A stretch of DNA of 59,654 bases. It comes from Streptomyces ureilyticus. Lineage in GTDB: Bacteria > Actinomycetota > Actinomycetes > Streptomycetales > Streptomycetaceae. Both the position numbers and the translations under genes were made by a program. The notes beneath the pieces are model-generated. The model had not been told where the DNA came from. It was given only the letters and a program-made list of their open reading frames with translations, and ran no database searches. The stretch spans positions 1 to 59,654 of the forward strand of contig NZ_JAAKZX010000034.1 in NCBI RefSeq assembly GCF_011045025.1. Direction: 5' to 3'. Positions 51,815 through 59,654 of the stretch are shown here, in pieces (position 1 is the stretch's first letter; every line of letters begins with the position of its first letter).

Positions 51815-52459
51815 ATGCGATTCCGTGACCGACAGCAGGCCGGTGCGGCCCTTGCCGAACGGCTGCTCGTGCGCCGGGAGGAGGGCGCCCTGCCCGATCC
51901 GGTCGTGCTCGCCCTGCCCCGCGGTGGCGTCGTGGTGGCCGCCGAGGTGGCGCGGGCGCTCGACGCCCCGCTGGATGTACTGGTCGCCCGGAAGATCGGA
52001 GCGCCGTTCCAGTCGGAGCTCGGCGTCGGCGCGATCGCCGGGGAGGACGAGCCGTTCTTCGACGAGCGGGCGCTGGACCGGCTCGGGCTGAGCAAGGCGG
52101 CCCTCGAACCGATCGTGGAGCAGGAGCGGGACGAGCTGCACCGGCGCGAGCAGCTCTACCGCAAGGGCCGCGCGATCCCCGAACTGACGGGCCACACCGC
52201 TGTCGTGGTGGACGACGGCGTGGCCACCGGAGTCACCGCACTCGCCGCCCTGCGTTCCGTACGGCGCCACGATCCCGGCCGCGTCACGCTCGCCGTCCCG
52301 GTGTGCTCGCCGGAGGCGGCCCTGCTGGTGCAGGAGCAGGCGGACGAGGTGGTCTGTCTGCACGAGCCGGTGGCGTTCATGGCCGTCGGGCTCTGGTACG
52401 AGGAGTTCGACCAGGTCACGGACGACGAGGTGCTCGACGTCCTGCACGGGTTGTCGTGA
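51815..52459 (+). CDS. Phosphoribosyltransferase-domain protein
   Basis: A 214-residue PRTase-fold protein with PRPP-binding loop VVVDDGVATGVTALAAL and a catalytic-region LPRGGVVVAAEVA. These proteins are common in stress clusters and act on unknown substrates. ATG 51815 is preferred over GTG 51806 because GGAAGGAG fits its spacing. It overlaps the next gene by 4 bases (GTGA). Confidence 0.88.
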   Translation: MRFRDRQQAGAALAERLLVRREEGALPDPVVLALPRGGVVVAAEVARALDAPLDVLVARKIGAPFQSELGVGAIAGEDEPFFDERALDRLGLSKAALEPIVEQERDELHRREQLYRKGRAIPELTGHTAVVVDDGVATGVTALAALRSVRRHDPGRVTLAVPVCSPEAALLVQEQADEVVCLHEPVAFMAVGLWYEEFDQVTDDEVLDVLHGLS

Positions 52460-53382
52460 CCGGACAGAGAATCCTGCTCACCGGGTGGTTCAGCTTCCTG
52501 GACGGGGAGGCCACGGCCGGTGACGTACTCGCGCTGCGGCGGGTGGAGCAGGCGCTGGACCGCGCAGGACTGCCGTACGACACGGTGTGGAGCCCCGGTT
52601 TCCATCCCGAGGCCCTGCATTTCGCGGACGTACGGCCGGATGCGTACTCCCATCTGGTGTTCGTGTGCGGGCCGCTGGCCGGATCCCAAGTGGCCTGGCT
52701 GCATGAGGAGTTCAGGGCTTGCCGGCGTATCGCGGTCGGTGTCTCCGTGGTCGACCCCGAGGATCCCGCCGCCACCGGGTTCCACCTCGTGCTGCCGCGG
52801 GACGCTCCCGGTGCGGTTCCGGCGCTGGACCTGTCGGCGAGCGCCCCGATCGGCCGGCCCACGCCCGTCGTCGGGGTGATCCTCACGCACGGCCAGCAGG
52901 AGTACGGGCCGCGTCGGCGGCACGCCGAGGTCGCCGAAGCCGTGACGCGGTGGCTCTCGGGCAAGGACTGTGCTCCGGTGGAGCTGGAGACGCGTCTCGA
53001 TACGCGGGACTGGCGGCTGGACTCGACACCCGAGCAGTTCCAGTCCGTGCTCGCCCGCCTGGACTGCGTCGTCACCGACCGGCTGCACGGGCTGGTGCTC
53101 GCGCTGCGGACCGGGATCCCGGTGCTTGCGGTCGATCCGGTCGCCGGGGGCGCCAAGTTGACCGCTCAGGCGCGCGCCTGCGACTGGCCGGCGCTCGTTC
53201 CGGCCGAGCGGCTGGACGCCCGCCAACTGGACCGCTGGTGGGACTGGTGCCTCACCTCGGGGCGGGCCGCGGCTCGGCAGAGCAGGGACGAACTCCTGCA
53301 CGGGCCGTCCCGGAGCAGCTTGCAGGGGCTCGTCGATGCGCTGGCGGCCCGCCCTCTCCGGTCGGGGCGGTCGTCCCGTTAG
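52456..53382 (+). CDS. Polysaccharide pyruvyl transferase family protein
   Basis: A 308-residue GT-B-like protein with the family motif TDRLHGLVLALRTGIPVLAVDPV. It likely transfers pyruvate (from PEP) to a sugar on a wall or exopolysaccharide, or is a related enzyme. GTG 52456 overlaps the phosphoribosyltransferase stop. Confidence 0.82.
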   Translation: MTGQRILLTGWFSFLDGEATAGDVLALRRVEQALDRAGLPYDTVWSPGFHPEALHFADVRPDAYSHLVFVCGPLAGSQVAWLHEEFRACRRIAVGVSVVDPEDPAATGFHLVLPRDAPGAVPALDLSASAPIGRPTPVVGVILTHGQQEYGPRRRHAEVAEAVTRWLSGKDCAPVELETRLDTRDWRLDSTPEQFQSVLARLDCVVTDRLHGLVLALRTGIPVLAVDPVAGGAKLTAQARACDWPALVPAERLDARQLDRWWDWCLTSGRAAARQSRDELLHGPSRSSLQGLVDALAARPLRSGRSSR

Positions 53383-53488
53383 TTCGTCCCGTTAGAAGCC
53401 GGTGGCGACGTCACCAACACGTGGTTAGTTCGCCGGAGCGCGGGGCACTCGTGGTCACCGAACACCGCCCGTCGTAGAGGGAACGAAG

Positions 53489-53797
53489 ATGGCGACTGGC
53501 CGACTCCCCGATCACGAACAGCGCATTCTGGACGCGATGGAAGCCGACCTGCGACGCGACCGACGGCTGCGTCGCAGGCTGCGCACCGTACGGCTCAAGC
53601 GACGACTGAACCCCGCACGGGTCGCCGAGTACCGGCCCCGCATACCGACCGTCGTGCTCCTGCTGTCGCTGTCGGTGCTGCTGATGGTGGTGGGTATCCG
53701 TACCTCCGAGCCGGTCGTGATCTGGGCCTTCGCCGCGCTGTGGCCGCTGACGCTGTTCGGGGTCTTCCGGCTGTTGTGCCGGTGGACGGAGGCATGA
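53489..53797 (+). CDS. DUF3040-like membrane protein
   Basis: A 102-residue protein with a charged N-terminus (LPDHEQRILDAMEADLRRD) and two membrane helices (about 54-68, 74-95). Function unknown. Confidence 0.85.
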   Translation: MATGRLPDHEQRILDAMEADLRRDRRLRRRLRTVRLKRRLNPARVAEYRPRIPTVVLLLSLSVLLMVVGIRTSEPVVIWAFAALWPLTLFGVFRLLCRWTEA

Positions 53798-53850
53798 GCC
53801 GGGCCCCGGGCCCATGAGCCGGGGCCCGGCCCATGGGCCCGGGCCGCGCG

Positions 53851-54303
53851 TCAGCGCTGGTAGAGCCCGACCAAGGTGCCGCTGGCCAGTTGCTGGCGGT
53901 CGAGGACGTTGTGCACGTCCTCGGCGGTGGCCTCGTCCGGGATGGAGACGGGGCCGGGGAGGGCGTACACGCGGAAGAAGTAGCGGTGCGCCTGGTCGCC
54001 GGCCGGGGGCTGTGGGCCGCCCCAGCCCGGTTCGCCGAAGCCGTTGGTGTGCTGGTGGCCGCCCGGGGGTTTCTCGTCGGCGTCCAGGCCCTGGCTGCGC
54101 GGATCGATTCCCGTCACCAGCCAGTGCATGAAGGTCCCGGACGGTGCGTCCGGATCTTCACACACGAGAGCCAGCTCCACGGCCTCGTCGGGCACTCCGG
54201 ACCAGGTCAGCGGCGGGGAGACGTTGTCGCCCCGCTTGGCGTAGCGGCCGGGGATCATCGCGTGGTCATTGAATGCGGTGCTTTCGAGTTCGATTCCAGC
54301 CAT
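53851..54303 (-). CDS. YbhB/YbcL-type PEBP protein
   Basis: A 150-residue phosphatidylethanolamine-binding-type protein: PGRYAKRGDNVSPPLTWSGVP, CEDPDAPSGTFMHWLV and GPQPPAGDQAHRYFFRVYAL. Ligand unknown. No signal peptide, so it is cytoplasmic. Confidence 0.9.
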   Translation of the reverse strand: MAGIELESTAFNDHAMIPGRYAKRGDNVSPPLTWSGVPDEAVELALVCEDPDAPSGTFMHWLVTGIDPRSQGLDADEKPPGGHQHTNGFGEPGWGGPQPPAGDQAHRYFFRVYALPGPVSIPDEATAEDVHNVLDRQQLASGTLVGLYQR

Positions 54304-54503
54304 GCGCGCCGCAGTACCCGCAAGGAGCGTGGCCACACCTGGCGCGGCCGGAACGGTGCGGTCCGCCCGCGGCGTCAGCGGCGCCCCGCGCGGGGAACCC
54401 GGGATGCCACCCCCTCCGGCCACTTCCCGGCCACCTCGGCCCCGTTGCCGCCAAGAGTCGAGAGCCTGCGTCCGGCGAGCGGGATGAGGAGGAACGACCG
54501 GCC

Positions 54504-54818
54504 ATGAGCACACGCGAGCGGCACACCCCGGTGTTCCCCGAGCAGACCGAAATCACGTACCACGACGGCGACTTCGGGCGGATGCGCAGTCGTACGGTCG
54601 GCCGCAGGCAGCCGCCGATGCCCGAGGTCGTACTCGTCCAGGGCATGGGCGTGTCCGACTATCTGCTGCCCGGTCTTGCGGCCTTCGGTGAGTGGACCCG
54701 GGCCCATCGGGTGGAGCTGCCGGGATTCGCACGGCGGCGCAGCCGAGGAAGCCGAGTACCTGGGTGCCCGGCAGGTCGGCGGCCGGACCGAGGGGCGAGG
54801 CGGCGAGGGAGTCGTTGA
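54504..54818 (+). pseudogene. Truncated alpha/beta hydrolase (N-terminal fragment)
   Basis: Starts at ATG 54504 after GAGGAGG with a normal hydrolase N-terminus (MPEVVLVQGMGVSDYLLPGL, AHRVELPGF). After about residue 73 (near 54725) it turns into Arg-rich nonsense that is the antisense of the glycosyltransferase fragment. The nucleophile and the rest of the fold are lost. Confidence 0.82.
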
Positions 54819-55206
54819 GCGGGTCGGGTGCGTCGGCGGGGCCGACCAGCGTGCGCGCGGAGAGCAGCCCGAGCCGAGGATGGGCGTCCAGCAGCCGGGC
54901 CGCCGTGTCCAGGGCACCCGGTTCCCACCAGGAATCGTCGTCGCTGAATGCCACGTAGGGCATGTCGAGGGCGCGTACGGCGTCATTGCGGGCGAGGGCC
55001 CCGCGATTGACCGGCAGGGCGAGCACCCGTACCTCGGGGAACCGTTCGGCGATCATCGCGCGCGTCCCGTCACTCGACGCGTTGTCGGCCACGATCACGG
55101 GCGGCTTCTCCGGCAGGGCGAGCAGCCGGCGCAGCGTGACGGCGAGGGAGCCGGCCCGGTCGCGGGTGGCGATGACGACGCCCACGGGCCGGTCGTTCCC
55201 TGTCAT
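54553..55206 (-). pseudogene. Truncated GT2 glycosyltransferase (N-terminal fragment)
   Basis: ATG 55206 (GGGAG upstream) opens a GT2 family enzyme: VGVVIATRDRAGSLAVTLRR, VIVADNASSDGT and FSDDDSWW. After FLGCAAV (about 54735) the frame runs into the antisense of the hydrolase fragment, giving unrelated Pro/Arg-rich sequence. The acceptor half is lost. Its break coincides with the break of the hydrolase. Confidence 0.85.
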
Positions 55207-55367
55207 CGGGGGCTCCCTGCTCACTCGTGCGATCCTGTGCGTCCTGTGCGTCCTGTGCGCTGTACGCGGTAGCCCGGTGTGCCCGCCTCAAACCCTCGGC
55301 GGCAAGTCAGCAGGAATAGGGAGGTTCTTCGCCGTTCGTCACAGGGTGTCCGGGGAACTCGCGTGGC

Positions 55368-55604
55368 ATGCAGCAGCACAGCAACCCAGACCCCGATCCG
55401 CTGCGGACTCCCGGCCTGGAGCCCGGTGGCGGCGTTCCGCCCGGCGAGACGCCGCCCGCCGAGAGCAGTACGCCCGGTGCAGGACCGCAGGAGACCCACA
55501 ACCCGCCGCGCGGCTGGGCCAAGGGCCCACTCACCCTCATCCTGGTTCTCGTGGTGCTGATCGCCGCGGGCTTCCTGGCGTTCGCGATCGCGCTCGCCCT
55601 GTGA
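55368..55604 (+). CDS. DUF6480-like small membrane protein
   Basis: A 78-residue protein: a Pro-rich hydrophilic N-terminus (PDPDPLRTPGLEPGGGVPPGET) and one C-terminal membrane helix (LILVLVVLIAAGFLAFAIAL). The sequence matches the DUF6480 type known in Streptomyces. Function unknown. Confidence 0.85.
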   Translation: MQQHSNPDPDPLRTPGLEPGGGVPPGETPPAESSTPGAGPQETHNPPRGWAKGPLTLILVLVVLIAAGFLAFAIALAL

Positions 55605-55631
55605 GTACGTACGACCCTGTGAGTACGTACG
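55597..55631. repeat. 17-bp direct repeat across the DUF6480 stop codon
   Basis: CCCTGTGAGTACGTACG occurs twice with an 18-base period; the first copy contains the stop codon of the DUF6480 gene. Further GTGAG-CGTAC variants continue to about 55668. Confidence 0.7.
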
Positions 55632-55697
55632 GTCCGTGAGCCTGCACAGGCCGTGAGCCCGTACGTTCCATCGACCCAGCTTTCCTCAGTCGTGCCG

Positions 55698-55952
55698 TCA
55701 GTCGGGCTGCTCCTGTGGGCCGGGCTCCTCCTCGACCGGCTCGGCCGGGGACACCCGGGAGTCGTCGTCACCACGCTGTCCTGAGCCCGCCTCATCCGGA
55801 TCCGGATAGACCTCCTCAGGCTCCTGCCCGGCGGACTCGGCGGACGGCACGTCCACGATGGCCTCCTCCCGCTCGGCCTCCTCCGGCGACGCGGGCAGAT
55901 CCCGCGGCACCCCGGTCTCGGTGCCCGGCTTCTCGGACCGTTTCTCCTCCAT
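55698..55952 (-). CDS. Small acidic hypothetical protein
   Basis: An 84-residue Glu/Asp/Pro-rich disordered protein (EERSEKPGTET..., EEVYPDPDEAGSGQRG). No known family recalled. ATG 55952 (MEEKRSEK) is preferred to the longer start upstream. Confidence 0.6.
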   Translation of the reverse strand: MEEKRSEKPGTETGVPRDLPASPEEAEREEAIVDVPSAESAGQEPEEVYPDPDEAGSGQRGDDDSRVSPAEPVEEEPGPQEQPD

Positions 55953-56016
55953 GCCGACCCTCCCTGCGTCGAGTGTGTCGAACGCGTCGAACGAGAGCAA
56001 CAACCGCTGGGCGCCC

Positions 56017-56907
56017 CTAAGGCAGGGGCGTGCCGCCCGTGGCGTTGAGGATCTCCGCCGTGATGAAGCTCGCTTCCTGAGAGGCGAGATAGACGTATGC
56101 CGGGGCCAGTTCGGCGGGCTGTCCCGGGCGTCCCAGCGGAGCCTGCTTGCCGAACTTCACCGTGTCGGGCAGCGTCGCGGGGATCAGCGGCGTCCACACC
56201 GGGCCCGGAGCGACCGCGTTGACGCGGATGCCGCGGTCCACGAGCATCTGGGCCAGCCCCTGGGTGAAGGTCACGATCGCGCCCTTGGTCGTCGCGTAGT
56301 CCAGCAGGTGAGGGCTGGGCTTGTACGCCTGCACGGACGTGGAGTTGATGATGCTGCCGCCCTCCGGGATGTGCGGCAGGGCGAACTTCGTCAGCCAGAA
56401 CATTCCGTACAGGTTGGTGCGCATGACCCGGTCGAACTGCTCGGTGGAGATCGCCTCGATGCCCTCCGGCTGCGACATCTGGTACGCCGCGTTGTTCACC
56501 AGGACGTCGATACGCCCGAACTCCCCGGCCGCCCGCTCGATCAGCGCCCGGCAGTTCTCCTCCTCGCGGATGTCGCACGAGACGGCGACCGCCTTGCGGC
56601 CCGCGCCCTCCACAAGCCGGGACGTCTCGCTCGCCTCGTCCGCCTCCTGGTCGAGGTGGGTGAACAGCACATCGGCGCCCTCCCGGGCGAAGGCCAGAGC
56701 CACCGCCCGGCCGATGCCGGAATCCCCGCCGCTGATGACGGTCTTGCGGCCCTCCAGCCGACCGCTGCCGCGGTAGGACTCCTCGCCGTGGTCGGGCGGC
56801 GGGTCCATCGGTCCCGTCCAGCCCGGATGGGGCTGGTCCTGGGCCGGGAACTCGGGACGAGGATGCTGCGTCACTGGATTCTGCTGCGCGTGCTGCGGAT
56901 CGGTCAC
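56017..56907 (-). CDS. Short-chain dehydrogenase (YghA-like)
   Basis: A 296-residue SDR with an N-terminal Pro/His/Gln-rich extension (1-50) typical of YghA-like oxidoreductases. NAD(P) motif SGGDSGIGR, NNAAYQM, catalytic Ser in NSTSVQAYK, Tyr-x3-Lys in YATTKGA. Common next to general-stress genes in Streptomyces. Confidence 0.93.
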   Translation of the reverse strand: MTDPQHAQQNPVTQHPRPEFPAQDQPHPGWTGPMDPPPDHGEESYRGSGRLEGRKTVISGGDSGIGRAVALAFAREGADVLFTHLDQEADEASETSRLVEGAGRKAVAVSCDIREEENCRALIERAAGEFGRIDVLVNNAAYQMSQPEGIEAISTEQFDRVMRTNLYGMFWLTKFALPHIPEGGSIINSTSVQAYKPSPHLLDYATTKGAIVTFTQGLAQMLVDRGIRVNAVAPGPVWTPLIPATLPDTVKFGKQAPLGRPGQPAELAPAYVYLASQEASFITAEILNATGGTPLP

Positions 56908-57336
56908 GTCGGCCTCCTGACGTTGCGCTGGTGGCGTGCTGTGGTCCGGTCAGCGGGGCGAGTTCCCGTCCCGCCGCAGCCGAAAAGTCACGCGCGGGCG
57001 GGGGCGCGGAGTTCCGGGCCGTAGCGTCGCCGGGGCCGCGGGGCGCGGGTGAGCCCCGCGCTCACGGGTACCCGAGGCGGCTCGTTTCCGCGGGCGGCGG
57101 CAGGGCACCCGGGGCGGGTGTTCACCAGGAGGAAGGCTCGCGCGGCGGTGCGGCTGCGGCGGGGCGCGGAGCGGACCACTGACGCGCTGGACGCGCGGCT
57201 GCCGGTGTCCGAGAGCGGCGGGCTGCTGCGTGTACGTCCTGCGCACGCGCGAGCTGCCGCGGCCCCTGCCCCCGCCGGACCACGACGGCGCCGTACCGAG
57301 GCTGCGCCGGCTGCGGGCCTCACTGAGCTCGTGGTA
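56908..57336. other. 429-base region with a possible gene remnant
   Basis: Between the SDR gene and the CtaF-like remnant. From about 57049 a frame reads ARAAVRLRRGAERTTDALD and, after a one-base shift near 57225, VYVLRTRELPRPLPPPDHDG to a TGA at 57392-57394 that runs into the CtaF-like remnant. It may be an old broken gene; I do not recognise a family. Confidence 0.4.
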
Positions 57337-57793
57337 CTACCGCGACCGGCTCGGGGGCGAACCACCCTCCCGCAAGGGCGAGTTGGAGCCCTGACCGGCC
57401 CCTGGCCCGGGGCGTCCGGCGTACTGGAAGACCATCCCGAATACGCCGTGCGCGAGCACCCCCAGGCCGAGCAGGAACAGCCCCAGCCCGTAGACCACGC
57501 CGAGGGCGACGACGACCGATCCCAGGGCCGTGGTGATGGGCCAGGGGCTGTGCGGCGGGAGGAACTCCAGGGGCCCGGCGGTCTCCACCACCTCGGCGTC
57601 TCTCCGGTCCTGGGCCCGCCGGCCACGCCTGCGGTACTGGGACGCGCAGGAAGAACGCCACGAGTGCCGCCATCAGGAAGGCGATGGCCAGGACGGCCGT
57701 GCCGGCGGGTTCCTCGGAGAACCAGCCGTACCCGGTGGCGGTGACGGCGAAGAAGACCGCCACCCCGGTGAACAGACGTGCTTCGGTCCTCAT
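57337..57793 (-). pseudogene. ctaF: Frameshifted CtaF-like cytochrome oxidase subunit IV
   Basis: From ATG 57793 the frame starts MRTEARLFTGVAVFFAV, then GYGWFSEEPAGTAVLAIAF, as in actinobacterial CtaF. Near 57635-57645 the reading frame must change by one base (FLRV to SQYRRRGRRAQDRRDAEVV) to reach the second half PLEFLPPHSPWPITTALG with its two membrane helices. The frameshift would stop production of a full protein. Confidence 0.7.
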
Positions 57794-57851
57794 CAGAAGG
57801 CGGTCCTCATCGAAGGCAGTCCTCATCGGAAGGCAGTCGTCATCAGAACGC
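57785..57851. repeat. 17-bp tandem repeat, four copies
   Basis: GGTCCTCATCAGAAGGC, GGTCCTCATCGAAGGC, AGTCCTCATCGGAAGGC and AGTCGTCATCAGAACGC follow one another across the start of the CtaF-like remnant and the end of the hemerythrin gene. The core resembles the repeat at 28082. Confidence 0.8.
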
Positions 57852-58406
57852 GTGGCTCCAGCCCGACAGCACGGCCCGTACCCGGTCGACCAGTCCGGGC
57901 CCGGGAAACAGCAGCTTGCTCGTCGGCGGGACACCGGGGACGGCCGGGTAGGGGCGCGTCGGCACGACGGACTTCACCCGGCGGATACGGCTGCCGAGAT
58001 CGGTCAGCGTCGGCGGCGGCAGGGCGTCCTTCAGGCGTGGGAAGAGCAGGTCCTCCTCTTCCTGGGTCTGCCGTCGGACCTCGATCAGCAGCTGTTCGAC
58101 AAGCCGGGCGAAGGTGACGGTGCCCGCCTCGGCATCTTCCAGATTTCTCATCAACTGTTCCAGCCGACCATGGTCTTCCATTCCCTTTTTCGCTAGATCG
58201 GCGCCGTCGACGACACGATCGCTCAGGACCGGATAGACGAATTCCTCTTCGGCGACAAAATGCCGCACGAGCTCGATGGTGGCCCGGTCTGTATAGATCT
58301 TGCATATGTGATCGGCCTCGGGAAGTGCCTCGATCTGGCGGAATATTTCTTCCACGTGCCGATGGTCATCGGTCAGTTCCCTGATGGCGTCCGTCTCACC
58401 TGCCAT
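57843..58406 (-). CDS. Hemerythrin-HHE domain protein
   Basis: A 187-residue protein with a helical HHE domain: [33 protein letters not shown]. The last expected His before EEExxLFP is replaced ([13 protein letters not shown] has Gln). Likely binds a diiron site for O2/NO or redox sensing, perhaps impaired. ATG 58406. It is divergent from the CtaD remnant with starts 74 bases apart. Confidence 0.85.
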   Translation of the reverse strand: MAGETDAIRELTDDHRHVEEIFRQIEALPEADHICKIYTDRATIELVRHFVAEEEFVYPVLSDRVVDGADLAKKGMEDHGRLEQLMRNLEDAEAGTVTFARLVEQLLIEVRRQTQEEEDLLFPRLKDALPPPTLTDLGSRIRRVKSVVPTRPYPAVPGVPPTSKLLFPGPGLVDRVRAVLSGWSHAF

Positions 58407-58479
58407 GGTCTCGTCACCCTTTGTTTGTGCCCCGCTCTCGGGGGTACCGCCCGGGCTCATAGGCACGTCCGCGAGGAAG

Positions 58480-59463
58480 ATGCGGGCCGGACTCGCCCGG
58501 CCCTGGCTGCAGTTGGTGAACGGGCACGAGTACAACCAGCTGTTCACCATTCACGGCACCATCATGATGCTGCTGTTCGCGACACCGATGTTCGCGGGCT
58601 TCGCGAATGCCGTGATGCCGTTGCAGATCGGGGCACCGGACGTGGCCTTCCCTCGCCTCAACGCCCTGTCGTACTGGATGTATCTGTTCGGCGGGCTGAT
58701 GGTGGTCTCCGGCTTCCTGGTGCCGGGTGGGGCGACCGCGTTCGGCTGGTTCGCCTACGCACCGCTCAACAGTGCCGTGCGCTCGCCCGGATCCGGAGAG
58801 CGATCTGTGTGGACCATGGGGCTGGTGGTCACGGGCGTGTCCACCACGCTCGGCGCGGTCAACTTCATCACCACCATACTGTGTCTGCGGGCGCCCGGCA
58901 TGACGATGTTCCGGATGCCCATCTTCACCTGGAACATTCTCTTCACATCGATTCTGGTATTGCCCGCCTTCCCGGTACTGACCGCGGCGCTGCTCGTACT
59001 CGAGGCGGACCGAAAATTCGGTTCGCACATTTTCGACGCGGCCAATGGCGGCGCCATTCTGTGGCAGCACCTTTTCTGGTTCTTCGGCCATCCCGAGGTC
59101 TATATCGTGGCCTTGCCGTTCTTCGGCATCATCAGCGATATCATTCCCGTTTTGAGCCGACGACAAATCTTCGGCTACATGTCACTCGACGGGGCGACCA
59201 TCGCCATCACGATGCTGTCGTCGGTGGTGTGGGCGCACCATATGTTCGCCACCGGCGCCGTACTCCTGCCTTTCTTCTCATTGATGTCCTTCCTCATCGC
59301 CGTACCGACCGGTGCGTTCCTGCTCGGTGTGTCCACGCTGCCGTTCCTCTACAACGTGTGGCGGACCGCGCGATACGGGCGGGGCGCGGCGGAGGACGAT
59401 CCCTGGGGGTTGGGAACTGCTGCCGGTGTACTGAGGGGAGTGGCTTTTGGTGAAGGTGAGTGA
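58480..59463 (+). pseudogene. ctaD: Internally deleted cytochrome c oxidase subunit I (CtaD)
   Basis: A 327-residue product of a gene normally about 560-580 residues long. It starts at ATG 58480 with [19 protein letters not shown], so the first membrane helix is missing. It keeps helix II His (FTIHGTIMM, heme a), the CuB ligands ([17 protein letters not shown]) and helices to LIAVPTG. There, at about 59313, sequence jumps in frame to the C-terminal [16 protein letters not shown], losing about 130 residues including the helix with the HxH pair for heme a and a3. It cannot form a normal oxidase. Confidence 0.88.
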
Positions 59464-59654
59464 GTGCCGGGGCCGGATCTGGCTGGCTGCCGCCCGGCGC
59501 CTGCGCGGGGACGGTCTTCCGTGCCGTGGGGTGCGTTCTCGGTCTCCGTTCGTCGGGAGGGGAACGGAGGTTCTTGGGTCGAATGGGTGACCTTTGCGGG
59601 TTGTACTCGTTGACTGCCGTGACGGGGATCTTCGACCGGACGAGGGTGAACGGG

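Noticed and set aside
59464..59654. Coding sequence at the right edge
   Set aside because: No frame with a start signal or recognisable product was found in the last 191 bases.

Overview
The window is very GC-rich DNA with third-position G/C codon use, dense genes, many GTG/TTG starts and typically streptomycete families: streptogrisin proteases, two giant LuxR-type ATPase regulators, an XRE/DUF397 pair, DUF574 methyltransferase, PucR and RpiR regulators, mycothiol-type DinB, F420 enzymes, and an intergenic repeat of a type I recall from Streptomyces. It is best read as chromosomal accessory sequence of a Streptomyces or close relative. I saw no PKS/NRPS cluster, prophage, CRISPR array, tRNA or rRNA.

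Layout. 1-1040: 3' part of a secreted serine protease, closed by a strong hairpin. 1230-6631: tightly coupled operon of a response-regulator/thioredoxin-reductase-like fusion, a soluble cyclic-nucleotide-domain histidine kinase, a UBP-type zinc finger protein and a GH15 glucosidase. 6675-9662: LuxR/ATPase regulator. 9710-13538: an abaA/whiJ-like regulatory locus (DUF6624, a reduced ATP-binding protein, XRE-DUF5753, DUF397, P-loop protein, DUF574 methyltransferase). 13559-19933: FAD oxidase, second LuxR/ATPase regulator and two secreted pectate lyases (PL3, PL1) with LacI-type and other palindromes upstream. 19952-23559: small metabolic and hypothetical genes.

23647-26946: a coherent persulfide/sulfide response locus: MBL-rhodanese protein, TauE-type exporter, a CsoR-family repressor lacking the copper-binding His, and a membrane rhodanese. 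Three near-identical ATACCC-type palindromes sit in front of the two transcription units. 27040-30897: diiron redox enzyme, CDGSH protein, methyltransferase, hydrolase and baeRF2 protein. 31165-33960: decayed zone with a frameshifted TnpB gene and a deleted FAD-linked oxidase. 33993-43944: assorted enzymes, a membrane-anchored serine protease and a divergent pair of PucR-like regulators.

44003-44896 encodes a secreted polyester hydrolase of the cutinase/PETase type. 44901-53797 holds a secreted phosphoesterase, RNase H, regulators, and a run of stress-type small proteins with STAS, phosphoribosyltransferase and pyruvyl-transferase genes. 53851-59654 is a second decayed zone: an alpha/beta hydrolase and a GT2 gene truncated against each other, a frameshifted CtaF-like gene, and a CtaD copy with a large in-frame deletion beside a hemerythrin gene.

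The most coherent multi-gene systems are the redox/signalling operon at 1230-6631 and the persulfide locus at 23647-26946. The clearest single-gene find is the polyester hydrolase.
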